Positions 1 through 6,922 of a stretch of DNA of 15,081 nucleotides are shown one piece after another (the stretch's first letter is position 1; each line of letters begins with the position of its first letter). Origin of the DNA: Chryseobacterium gleum (GTDB lineage: Bacteria > Bacteroidota > Bacteroidia > Flavobacteriales_C > GCA-002722245); the NCBI GenBank assembly GCA_945903925.1, contig CAMDPJ010000027.1, positions 1-15,081 on the forward strand, read 5' to 3'. The position numbers and the translations under genes were made by a program. The notes beneath the pieces were generated by a model, which did not search any database, had not been told where the DNA came from, and saw only the letters and a program-made list of their open reading frames with translations.

Positions 1-1280
1 CCTTTATTACAATTATCTATTGCTTTTTTAGTATTTTGTTGCGCTAAATAAACAGCACCTAACTTTATGTATGCCTCAGCAGCGCCTTTGCTATTGTCGA
101 TACTTTTTGATTTTTCGAGAAAAAATTGAAAGTACTTTTGTGCCTGATCAAAGCTCTTGATTTCCTGAAAAAAGTTCCCTAAAATAAAGTAAGATTCTCT
201 AATACCTTTCTCATCCCCTATTTCTTCAGCTATTTTAAGTGCGTCGTAATAGTACTTTCTGGCAGCATCATATTTTTTGTTTACTTGGTGGAGGGTTCCA
301 ATGCAACGATAACAAACAGAAAGCATTGTTTTGTCGCCAATTTCAAGTACTAAATTCTTTGCTTTCTCGTAAAAATCAAGCGCTTCTTTTATATTATTTT
401 GTTTGTGATTTAAAGAACCGAGGGTCATGTATGAAATAGCCATACTTGATTTATTTCCTATTCTCTCATTGATTTGAAGCGACTGATAATGAGCATCTAT
501 AGCCTCTAATAAACGATCTTGTCCGAAATAAACATTACCAATATTAGCGTACGATTCGGCCATTCCTTTTAAATCTCCCCTTTTCTTTTTTATAGCCAAC
601 GATTGCTTGTAATAATCTAAGGCTTGCAAATACTCCCCTTTATCGTTAAAAACATTTCCTATTTTCTCTACCAATAAAGCTACTTGCTCCATGTCGCTTT
701 TTTTATCGGCCAAATCCAAAGCTTCTGTGTACAATGCCAATGCTTTATTATAATCTCCTTTTTTAGCGTAAATAGGCGCCATGTTACCAATTGCCTTAGA
801 GATGTCTTCGTCCAATTTTTGTTTTCTAGCAATGTTTAAAGCTTTGTCGTAATTAGCTAGTGATGAATCGTATTGGGCAATTTTAAAATAGTAATTACCA
901 ATACTGTTGTATGATTTAACGATGCCTTTAATGTACTTTATAGCAATGCTATACTCTAAGGCTTTCTTAAAAAACATTTTAGAAGCATTTAGTTCTCCTT
1001 TAGTGTAAAAAGCTATGCCTTTTAATAAGATGGCGTCGGCCCTATAATTTTTTAAAGTATTATCATTAGCTGCATCATAAGCTAAAACAGCATATTTCAA
1101 AGATGAATCGGTACTCACCTTTCTAAATGTAGACGCTAAATCGAGATAGATTTTAACTTTAGTTAAATCACTGTTCTTTTTAGTCAATTCTTTTTTCAAA
1201 GAATCTATGCGGTGTTCTAGTCCGGCTGCATTAGCTAAAACCGACACAAACATCAATATATATAACAGGAAATACCTCAT
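1..1280 (-). CDS. Secreted TPR-repeat protein, 3' part cut by window edge
   Basis: The frame is open from an ATG at 1280 to the left edge, giving about 426 residues with no stop. The N-terminus (MRYFLLYILMFVSVLANA) is a signal peptide. From about residue 80 onward the protein is built of roughly nine units with a 40-residue period. Each has the TPR pattern of an 'IGN-Y' helix, a Gly/Asp turn and an 'AL-YY--AL-I' helix, with linkers such as GDLKG and GDEKG; this spacing is typical of TPR_12-type arrays. Known Bacteroidota proteins of this layout often continue into a membrane helix plus a histidine kinase, LytTR/LuxR regulator or cyclase domain, but that part lies outside the window, so the output function is unknown. 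It is transcribed divergently from the chitinase. It could be only a scaffold protein. Confidence 0.9.
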   Translation of the reverse strand, partial: MRYFLLYILMFVSVLANAAGLEHRIDSLKKELTKKNSDLTKVKIYLDLASTFRKVSTDSSLKYAVLAYDAANDNTLKNYRADAILLKGIAFYTKGELNASKMFFKKALEYSIAIKYIKGIVKSYNSIGNYYFKIAQYDSSLANYDKALNIARKQKLDEDISKAIGNMAPIYAKKGDYNKALALYTEALDLADKKSDMEQVALLVEKIGNVFNDKGEYLQALDYYKQSLAIKKKRGDLKGMAESYANIGNVYFGQDRLLEAIDAHYQSLQINERIGNKSSMAISYMTLGSLNHKQNNIKEALDFYEKAKNLVLEIGDKTMLSVCYRCIGTLHQVNKKYDAARKYYYDALKIAEEIGDEKGIRESYFILGNFFQEIKSFDQAQKYFQFFLEKSKSIDNSKGAAEAYIKLGAVYLAQQNTKKAIDNCNK

Positions 1281-1295
1281 TTTTAATTGCACCCG

Positions 1296-1325
1296 TAAAT
1301 TTACTTTTTTTCCCCGATTATCAAA
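1296..1325 (-). promoter_or_regulatory. Putative promoter of the TPR gene
   Basis: On the minus strand TTTG (1325-1322) is followed after 18 nt by TAAATTTA (1303-1296), close to the Bacteroidota pattern TTTG-N19-TAnnTTTG with one mismatch. It lies 15 nt before the ATG at 1280, which implies a short leader. Confidence 0.4.
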
Positions 1326-1342
1326 GCCTTTAAATTTTTGTT

Positions 1343-1372
1343 TTTGAAGTATGGTATTAAGCCTTATATTTA
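1343..1372 (+). promoter_or_regulatory. Putative promoter of the chitinase gene
   Basis: TTTG at 1343-1346, an 18-nt spacer and TATATTTA at 1365-1372 match the Bacteroidota housekeeping promoter with one mismatch. The ATG at 1392 follows 19 nt later. The architecture mirrors the divergent promoter on the other strand. Confidence 0.4.
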
Positions 1373-1391
1373 AATCCCTTAAACTGCGAAA

Positions 1392-2645
1392 ATGAAAAAC
1401 AAATTAAAGCTTTTTGCGCTGCTTGTACTGCTTAATTTCTATACTATTTTAAAGGCATCAGATTATAAAGTCGTTGGTTACTTTCCTGATTGGGGAGGAA
1501 ATTTAAACAGCTTTTTGAATAGCATTAATGTTGATGCCTTAACTCACATTAATTATTCGTTTGGAATACCTAACACATCAACAGGACAAATATATATTGC
1601 CAATCCTAGCTTGTTAAAAAACATGGTAACCAAAGCCCATGCAGTGGGAGCGAAAGTAAATATTTCTATTGGAGGAGCAGGAGGCGCATCAACAGCTATT
1701 GCCACTATATGTTCAAATACCACGAAAAGAGACGCGATGGTAGATTCTATTGAGAATTTCATTAAAATATATAATCTTGATGGTGTTGACTTAGATTGGG
1801 AGTTTCCAGAAAGTAATACTGAAATAGCAAGGCTAGAAGATTTGTTGATGAAACTTAGAATTAAGTTAAACGCCATGGAAACTGCATATGGTAGATATAT
1901 TGAATTGACTGTTGCCACTAATGGTACCGATTATTATGGTAAAACATTAACCAGCACCGCTGTTTCGTATTTAGATTACATCAACATAATGACTTACGAT
2001 GGTGGGAGCCCGCACCACTCTTCTGTAGAATATGCCAACACAGGTTTAAATTATTGGTCGGTACTTAGAGGTGTGCCAGCAAGCATGCTGGTTGTTGGAG
2101 TTCCTTTTTATTCAAGAAACTCAGGCTTAGGTTATGGCGATTACCGCACTTTCTCAGCATCAAATCCCTCTGCAGCTTATAACGATACAGACGGCTATTA
2201 CAACGACAATGGATATATACACGATTTCAACTCAAAACCAATCTTAGAAGAGAAAGCCGCCTTAGTTAAAAACACTTATCAATCTGGCGGAATGATGATT
2301 TGGGAACTTACGCAAGACAGAACAGATCAATATTCGCTGTTAGATGTTATTGGCACTGAGATGGAAACTTTTGTAGGTACCAAAGAAGCGAGTAAAGAAC
2401 TTCACAATATTTCATTTTACCCCAACCCTTTTAGTAACGAAACCTATATTGATTTGCAAAATTTAAACAGTATTGATGATAATATGCTCATTGAGATTAG
2501 TGATTTGAATTGTAAAATTATTCACTCTCAATCACTTTCTAGTACTCAAAAATTCACGTTTGATAAGAGTCTGGCTTCGGGATTGTACTTTTGTAAAATA
2601 AGCGACTCTAAAGCAATGTATAATTCAAAATTGATTAAAGAATAG
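1392..2645 (+). CDS. GH18 chitinase with T9SS C-terminal sorting domain
   Basis: Predicted secreted endo-acting glycoside hydrolase of family 18, cleaving beta-1,4-GlcNAc links in chitin or a related polymer. Residues 1-22 are a signal peptide. The GH18 barrel starts at about residue 25 (YKVVGYFPDW), carries the SIGG strand at 92-95 and has an intact catalytic DxxDxDxE motif at 130-137 (DGVDLDWE, with E137 the expected acid). MTYD at 200-203 and the barrel-closing Trp304 (MMIWEL) are also present. Residues of about 330-417 (FYPNPF near 342, then a short beta domain ending GLYFCKISDSK-NSKLIKE) form a type A T9SS sorting domain, so the enzyme is probably exported across the outer membrane by T9SS. 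No chitin-binding module is visible. The leader has no Shine-Dalgarno. The next gene begins 1 nt after the stop. Endo-beta-N-acetylglucosaminidase activity is an alternative within GH18. Confidence 0.93.
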   Translation: MKNKLKLFALLVLLNFYTILKASDYKVVGYFPDWGGNLNSFLNSINVDALTHINYSFGIPNTSTGQIYIANPSLLKNMVTKAHAVGAKVNISIGGAGGASTAIATICSNTTKRDAMVDSIENFIKIYNLDGVDLDWEFPESNTEIARLEDLLMKLRIKLNAMETAYGRYIELTVATNGTDYYGKTLTSTAVSYLDYINIMTYDGGSPHHSSVEYANTGLNYWSVLRGVPASMLVVGVPFYSRNSGLGYGDYRTFSASNPSAAYNDTDGYYNDNGYIHDFNSKPILEEKAALVKNTYQSGGMMIWELTQDRTDQYSLLDVIGTEMETFVGTKEASKELHNISFYPNPFSNETYIDLQNLNSIDDNMLIEISDLNCKIIHSQSLSSTQKFTFDKSLASGLYFCKISDSKAMYNSKLIKE

Positions 2646-2646
2646 C

Positions 2647-3432
2647 ATGCGATTACTGAATTCAACCTTTATTTTTCTTTTATTTTCCTTTTCTTGTAAG
2701 GTGGATAATACCCAGAAGGTATTTGATTCTATTGAAGTAAGTGATGAAAATCATTCTTTCGTTTTCATGCTGGCCAATAACCACAACTTCATAAGCAAAT
2801 TGGCGCAAGAAAATCATTTTAATGCTGTTTTTTCTGGAAACGTATCAGGCATTTCAACATCAAAAGTTGATGGTTTTGTAGTTTTTCCTGATGGAGATGT
2901 AGGCTTAAGCAACCCTGCCGCAACAGCTTTTAAATCTTTATACGATGCCAATGGCAACAACACTTTTGCTTTCTATCCAGAAGTGTATGAAAACATGAAC
3001 AGGTTTGATGTGCAGTATACCAATTGGAAAAATGCAATAAAAAACAGCATCGCCTCCCCTTCTGCTTGCTCCATTGGAACCAAAACCGATGTTTTTGGAA
3101 AGAATCTTAATATATATGTAAAAACGAAATTAACATCTACCATTGATTCAGCGGTTAACGTAGCTGTTTATCTGGTAAACGAGAATATCGTTGCTTCGCA
3201 AGACACCAACATTACCAACAGCGATCCAAATTATGTGCACTATAATGTATTGAAGTCGAGTATAAACACCAGCGATTTTGGCGATTTACGAAACACTAAC
3301 AATAACAATAGTTTTAGCTATCCTGTGGTGGGAGGTATTGATATTGCTAATTTAAAGTTTCTTGTAGTGGTATTCGAAATGCATTCGGGCCTGCCTAAAA
3401 AAGTGCTTAACTGCAGAACAATTAAGCTGTAA
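2647..3432 (+). CDS. Probable lipoprotein, Omp28-like
   Basis: 261 residues. The N-terminus (MRLLNSTFIFLLFSFSC) is hydrophobic and ends at Cys17, which suggests a lipoprotein, although the lipobox is imperfect. The middle and C-terminal parts recall the Omp28 family of Bacteroidota outer-membrane lipoproteins: the stretch VNVAVYLVNENIVASQ followed by YVHYNVLKSS resembles that family's 'VYLTEDxIVAxQ...HxHVLR' region. This is pattern memory, not a search. The N-terminal cysteine-containing thioredoxin-like segment usual for Omp28 is not evident. The ATG comes 1 nt after the chitinase stop, so the two are almost certainly co-transcribed and translationally coupled. A surface accessory role in chitin use is inference only. 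Confidence 0.75.
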   Translation: MRLLNSTFIFLLFSFSCKVDNTQKVFDSIEVSDENHSFVFMLANNHNFISKLAQENHFNAVFSGNVSGISTSKVDGFVVFPDGDVGLSNPAATAFKSLYDANGNNTFAFYPEVYENMNRFDVQYTNWKNAIKNSIASPSACSIGTKTDVFGKNLNIYVKTKLTSTIDSAVNVAVYLVNENIVASQDTNITNSDPNYVHYNVLKSSINTSDFGDLRNTNNNNSFSYPVVGGIDIANLKFLVVVFEMHSGLPKKVLNCRTIKL

Positions 3433-3586
3433 AAAAAGTGAATCTCGTAAGCTTGCCAAGAGAAATTTGATAAGCTGAAAAAAGAATTCAAATAGCATTG
3501 TGCTTGTTGATGTTAAAAAATCACTGTTAATAATTACCCACTATTGTTGGCGCAATCGCGTATACATATCTATATCTTAGAGTTGT

Positions 3587-5152
3587 ATGCGCTTTAAATT
3601 TTTCTTTTTACTTATCATAGCATTAATGTTGCTCTCTCTTCGCTTAGGCGAAGATGGCGCTACTATAGATGTGGCTAAAAGAGAAACGAATTCTCCTTTT
3701 TTAGAGAGTGCGCCTAAATATGAATTACGGGCCGCTTGGGTAACCACCTTCACGAATTTAGATTGGCCTTCGCAACGCGGACTCTCAGCAGAAGAGCAAA
3801 AAGCAGAGTTTTGTAGGTTGCTCGATGAGTTTCAAATGAACAAAATCAATTGCGTTATTGTTCAAATTCGAGCGTCGGGCGATGCCTTCTACCCTAGTAA
3901 ATACGCTCCTTGGTCGGAATTTTTAACAGGTACTCAAGGTAAATCTCCAGGCTACGACCCGCTGCAATTCATGATTCAAGAATGCCACAAAAGAAACATG
4001 GAATTTCACGCTTGGCTCAATCCGTTTAGAGCTGTTTCAAGTATTAAGTTTAGTAATGTGAGTGATGGCAATATGTACAAAAAACATCCCGATTGGCTCT
4101 TTAATTACGGACAGAGTATTTACTTCAATCCGGGCATCAAAGAGGTTCGTCAGCATATACTTAATATTATTGGTGAAGTAGTTCACAATTACGATGTTGA
4201 CGCTATTCACTTCGATGATTACTTTTATCCATATACGGTGGAAGGAGAAAATATTGGAGACGCCAAAACTTACGAGAAAAACAAGAAAGATTTTGCCAGT
4301 ATTCACGATTGGAGAAGAAACAACATCAACGAATTAATTCGCGAAACCGCCAAATTCATCAAGTTCACCAAATCGCACGTTAAATTTGGGGTGAGTCCGC
4401 TAGCCATCTGGAGAAACATCAAACAAGACCCACTTGGTTCTCAAACAGCAAGCGCCCAAACTTCTTACGACAATCTTTATTGCGACACCAAAAAGTGGAT
4501 TGAAAAAGGTTGGGTAGATTATGTTGCTCCTCAGTTGTATTGGAGTATTAAGAGTCAGTACACTGGATATAACAACTTACTGCAATGGTGGACTTCACAT
4601 TCTTATAAAGGACATATTTATATCGGACAAGCGCTTTATCGCCTAGAAGACACCAATGCAAAGCATCGTTTCAGCGTGAACGAAGTGCTTGATCAAATAA
4701 AGCTTAACCGGAAACAATTGGCGGTGCACGGCAACATCTTTTTTAGAGCTAAAATATTTAGAAACAATCCGCAGAACATTCAAGATTCTTTACAAAACGG
4801 ACTGTATAAGCAGTTTGCATTGATACCACCCATGAAGTGGATAGACAGTATTCCACCATGTTCACCACTTGATTTAAAAATAAAAAATACGGGCAATGGT
4901 TTGTTTTTAAGATGGAAAGAACCAGACGCTAAAAACATCGATGACAAAGTATCTTACTATGTCGTTTACCGATTCAAAGGCGATGAAGTTATTGAAATGA
5001 CATCAGCCAACAATATTATCGCTATTGTAAGACAGCCTATGTTTTTCGATCAAGACATTAAAAGAGGAGAGAATTACAAATACATTGTAACTGCGGTAGA
5101 CAGACTTCACAATGAGAGTGAGGAATTCGCTGTGGCGGAGGAATATTTTTAG
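3587..5152 (+). CDS. GHL10 (DUF187) family glycoside hydrolase with FnIII-like C-terminus
   Basis: 521 residues. Residues 1-20 look like a signal peptide or anchor (MRFKFFFLLIIALMLLSLRL). The core at about 46-410 is a clear GHL10/PF02638 TIM barrel: it opens with ELRAAWVTTFTNLDWPS, then VIVQIRASGDAFYPS, HAWLNPFRA and VDAIHFDDYFYP (204-215, rich in candidate catalytic Asp), and later VDYVAPQLYW. Known relatives include E. coli DigH, which cleaves peptide-free peptidoglycan glycans at the divisome, so a peptidoglycan or related glycan substrate is plausible. Residues of about 421-520 form an FnIII-like beta sandwich (LRWKEP ... YYVVYRF ... YKYIVTAVDRLHNESE) that the enterobacterial enzyme lacks. 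It follows the chitinase/lipoprotein pair after a 154-nt gap and is probably a separate transcript. Confidence 0.9.
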   Translation: MRFKFFFLLIIALMLLSLRLGEDGATIDVAKRETNSPFLESAPKYELRAAWVTTFTNLDWPSQRGLSAEEQKAEFCRLLDEFQMNKINCVIVQIRASGDAFYPSKYAPWSEFLTGTQGKSPGYDPLQFMIQECHKRNMEFHAWLNPFRAVSSIKFSNVSDGNMYKKHPDWLFNYGQSIYFNPGIKEVRQHILNIIGEVVHNYDVDAIHFDDYFYPYTVEGENIGDAKTYEKNKKDFASIHDWRRNNINELIRETAKFIKFTKSHVKFGVSPLAIWRNIKQDPLGSQTASAQTSYDNLYCDTKKWIEKGWVDYVAPQLYWSIKSQYTGYNNLLQWWTSHSYKGHIYIGQALYRLEDTNAKHRFSVNEVLDQIKLNRKQLAVHGNIFFRAKIFRNNPQNIQDSLQNGLYKQFALIPPMKWIDSIPPCSPLDLKIKNTGNGLFLRWKEPDAKNIDDKVSYYVVYRFKGDEVIEMTSANNIIAIVRQPMFFDQDIKRGENYKYIVTAVDRLHNESEEFAVAEEYF

Positions 5153-5167
5153 TTGTATTAAATCAGC

Positions 5168-5305
5168 TTAGTGCTTAGGGCACTTTTTACAAGCACTACC
5201 TTTTTTGTATTTCTTGCAGCACGACTTCTTTTTAAAATCGGCTCCTCCTTCTAACAATTGCAGAAGGACGCATGAACTAAGCTTAACTTGATTGATGATA
5301 TTCAT
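5168..5305 (-). CDS. Small Cys/Lys-rich protein (45 aa)
   Basis: A 45-codon frame with ATG at 5305 and TAA at 5168-5170. The first half (MNIINQVKLSSCVLLQLLEGG) is partly hydrophobic. The second half is KKKSCCKKYKKGSACKKCPKH, with a CC-x3-Y-x2-G-x2-C-x2-CP arrangement. Similar short 'CCxKYKKGxxCKxCP' tails occur in Bacteroidota hypothetical proteins as far as I recall; a four-cysteine metal site or a nucleic-acid-binding knuckle is possible but unproven. A good promoter (TATATTTG at -7) lies 19 nt upstream of the start, which supports a real gene. It is downstream of another small minus-strand gene with 78 nt between them. No function can be assigned. Confidence 0.62.
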   Translation of the reverse strand: MNIINQVKLSSCVLLQLLEGGADFKKKSCCKKYKKGSACKKCPKH

Positions 5306-5323
5306 GATGTATAAATTACACCG

Positions 5324-5355
5324 CAAATATATTTCCTGAAGAAAGAAATGACAAT
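5324..5355 (-). promoter_or_regulatory. Putative promoter of the 45-aa Cys-rich gene
   Basis: On the minus strand ATTG (5355-5352), a 20-nt spacer and TATATTTG (5331-5324) match the Bacteroidota promoter. The -7 box is perfect and the -33 box has one mismatch. The ATG at 5305 is 18 nt downstream. Confidence 0.5.
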
Positions 5356-5383
5356 ACCCTTTTTGAGGTATAATGATTTACAA

Positions 5384-5554
5384 TTAATCTTCTTCGAAGA
5401 AATCTTCGTTTAGCGACTCGAAGTCATCATGTAAGAAATCCTGATCTTCTTCTTCAAAGGCTTTCTTCTTCAACTTCGTTTTTTCCTTCTTAGAAATCTC
5501 TTGTCCAAGAGTTTTCTTTTTTACTGGTTTTTTATCGAATTCTTTCTTTTTCAT
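5384..5554 (-). CDS. Small charged protein (56 aa), basic N-half and acidic C-half
   Basis: A 56-codon frame with ATG at 5554 and TAA at 5384-5386. Residues 1-32 are dominated by Lys (MKKKEFDKKPVKKKTLGQ...KLKKKA). Residues 33-56 are dominated by Glu, Asp and Phe (FEEEDQDFLHDDFESLNEDFFEED). There is no cysteine, signal peptide or membrane segment, so it is probably a cytoplasmic, possibly disordered polyampholyte. A near-consensus promoter upstream supports its being a gene. It sits between the core-only DEAD-box helicase and the Cys-rich microprotein on the same strand. No family is recognised; a nucleic-acid or ribosome-associated role would be a guess from charge alone. Confidence 0.6.
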   Translation of the reverse strand: MKKKEFDKKPVKKKTLGQEISKKEKTKLKKKAFEEEDQDFLHDDFESLNEDFFEED

Positions 5555-5609
5555 GGTTTAAGCGATAACAGTGTATTACCTATCAATCCAAATGCTTTAT
5601 GTTATTCTT

Positions 5610-5642
5610 CAAATATAAGAGAGAGAAATATTATCTTCCAAA
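5610..5642 (-). promoter_or_regulatory. Putative promoter of the 56-aa gene
   Basis: On the minus strand TTTG (5642-5639), a 21-nt spacer and a perfect TATATTTG (5617-5610) match the Bacteroidota consensus. It lies between the helicase stop and the small gene, giving a leader of about 50 nt to the ATG at 5554. Confidence 0.55.
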
Positions 5643-5696
5643 TTTATACGCAAAAAGTTTTAGCAAATAATTGGTTTTACACTGAAATAACTTGCC

Positions 5697-6815
5697 CTAC
5701 AGCTTGCTCTCCAAAATATTGATACCCAAATTCTTTTCAATAAAATGCAAATTCTTCATTTCATCTTTCGTTACTAAACTTAATGAGAGTCCGCTTTTAC
5801 CCGCACGAGCCGTTCTTCCACTTCGGTGCGTATAATATTCAATTTGATCGGGCAATTGATAATGCACCACGTAAGCCAAGCCATCCACATCTATTCCGCG
5901 CGCTGCCAAATCGGTAGCCACCAATATTCTCAATTTTTCATTTTTAAAAGCACGCATCACCTTCTCTCTATCGCGCTGTTGCATATCACCTTCTATAGCT
6001 TCGGCCATTACATTTTTGGCTTGTAGTTGTTTGGCAAGATTTTGCGCCATCACCTTTGTTTTACAGAATATCACCCCTCTATTATCGCCTTGCGATTTTA
6101 AGAATTGCAACAACACATTTAATTTATCACAAGAATCGCACGATTTGTAGAAATGGTCGATATCGCGATTTACAATACTCTCCTTGTCTACTTGCACTTT
6201 AAAGGCATCGTGCGCCATGTACTTATTAATGATTTCCAATATTTCCTTGGGCATTGTAGCCGAGAACAACCACGTGTGGCGCTTGCCTTTGGTGTGCTTT
6301 AAAACGCTATCCAACTCTTTTTTGAAGCCCATGCTTAGCATCTCATCTGCCTCATCTAGCACAACTGTTTTCACATCTTCAATACTCAAGGCTTTGCGAT
6401 TTAATAAATCAATCAATCGGCCTGGCGTAGCCACCACAATATGTGTAGGGCGATTCAATCGCGCTGTTTGAATCTCAATTTTCTCACCACCATAAACAGC
6501 TTCCACAAATATTTTTTGATCGCAATGTTTGGTAAACTTGAACAATTGCTTGGCAATTTGTTGGCCGAGCTCACGCGTTGGCGACAACACCAACGCTTGT
6601 ATTTTATTCACTTTAGGGTTAATTTTCATGAGCAAAGGCAAACCAAAAGCAGCGGTTTTACCTGTTCCTGTTTGTGCCTGACCGATAAAATCTGTTCCTT
6701 TTTCCAACAAAAAAGGAATTGTTTTTTCTTGAATGGGTGTTGGTTTATTAATATTGAGTTCGTTTAATCCTTTGATTAAATCGCTGCTAATACCTAGTGA
6801 TTCAAAAGTCGCCAA
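5697..6815 (-). CDS. DEAD-box ATP-dependent RNA helicase, core only
   Basis: 372 residues covering both RecA domains: Q motif (F4 ... INKPTPIQ at 22-29), motif I AQTGTGKT 47-54, Ia PTREL 79-83, TPGR 130-133, II DEAD 154-157, III SAT 185-187, V ATDLAARGIDV 300-310, VI HRSGRTARAG 330-339. It unwinds short RNA duplexes, probably in ribosome assembly, mRNA decay or cold adaptation. Bacteroidota helicases with the 'HRSGRTARAG' form of motif VI commonly carry a long C-terminal RNA-binding extension; this one stops 33 residues after motif VI. The reading frame has no ATG before the Q motif: the usable starts are TTG at 6815 or ATT at 6818, with an in-frame stop at 6830. TTG was chosen because MATFESLG is the usual family opening. 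Confidence 0.93.
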   Translation of the reverse strand: MATFESLGISSDLIKGLNELNINKPTPIQEKTIPFLLEKGTDFIGQAQTGTGKTAAFGLPLLMKINPKVNKIQALVLSPTRELGQQIAKQLFKFTKHCDQKIFVEAVYGGEKIEIQTARLNRPTHIVVATPGRLIDLLNRKALSIEDVKTVVLDEADEMLSMGFKKELDSVLKHTKGKRHTWLFSATMPKEILEIINKYMAHDAFKVQVDKESIVNRDIDHFYKSCDSCDKLNVLLQFLKSQGDNRGVIFCKTKVMAQNLAKQLQAKNVMAEAIEGDMQQRDREKVMRAFKNEKLRILVATDLAARGIDVDGLAYVVHYQLPDQIEYYTHRSGRTARAGKSGLSLSLVTKDEMKNLHFIEKNLGINILESKL

Positions 6816-6838
6816 AATGTTGATATATTAATGAGTTG

Positions 6839-6866
6839 CGAAGATAAGGCAATTATTAGTACCAAA
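6839..6866 (-). promoter_or_regulatory. Possible promoter of the core-only helicase
   Basis: On the minus strand TTTG (6866-6863), a 16-nt spacer and TATCTTCG (6846-6839) resemble the Bacteroidota promoter, but the spacer is short and the -7 box has one mismatch. Confidence 0.25.
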
Positions 6867-6922
6867 ATCACACCTGTGAGAAATCGAAAAATTTATTATA
6901 TTGCACAACAAAAAAAACATCT

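Noticed and set aside
239..439. 66-codon plus-strand frame inside the TPR gene
   Set aside because: It is a shadow of the TPR coding frame, which shows clear 40-residue periodicity on the other strand.
3433..3586. Promoter candidates before the GHL10 gene (TTTG-N23-TAGCATTG; TTG-N21-TATATCTT)
   Set aside because: Spacing is long or the boxes are degenerate, and neither stands out from the AT-rich background.
5501..5722. 73-codon plus-strand frame
   Set aside because: It is antisense to the 56-aa gene, its promoter and the helicase 3' end, with no recognisable protein features or plus-strand promoter.
5697..5722. Frameshift at the end of the core-only helicase hiding a longer C-terminus
   Set aside because: The other frames after the stop give only short, unrelated peptides that end within about 40 nt, so there is no sign of a displaced extension.
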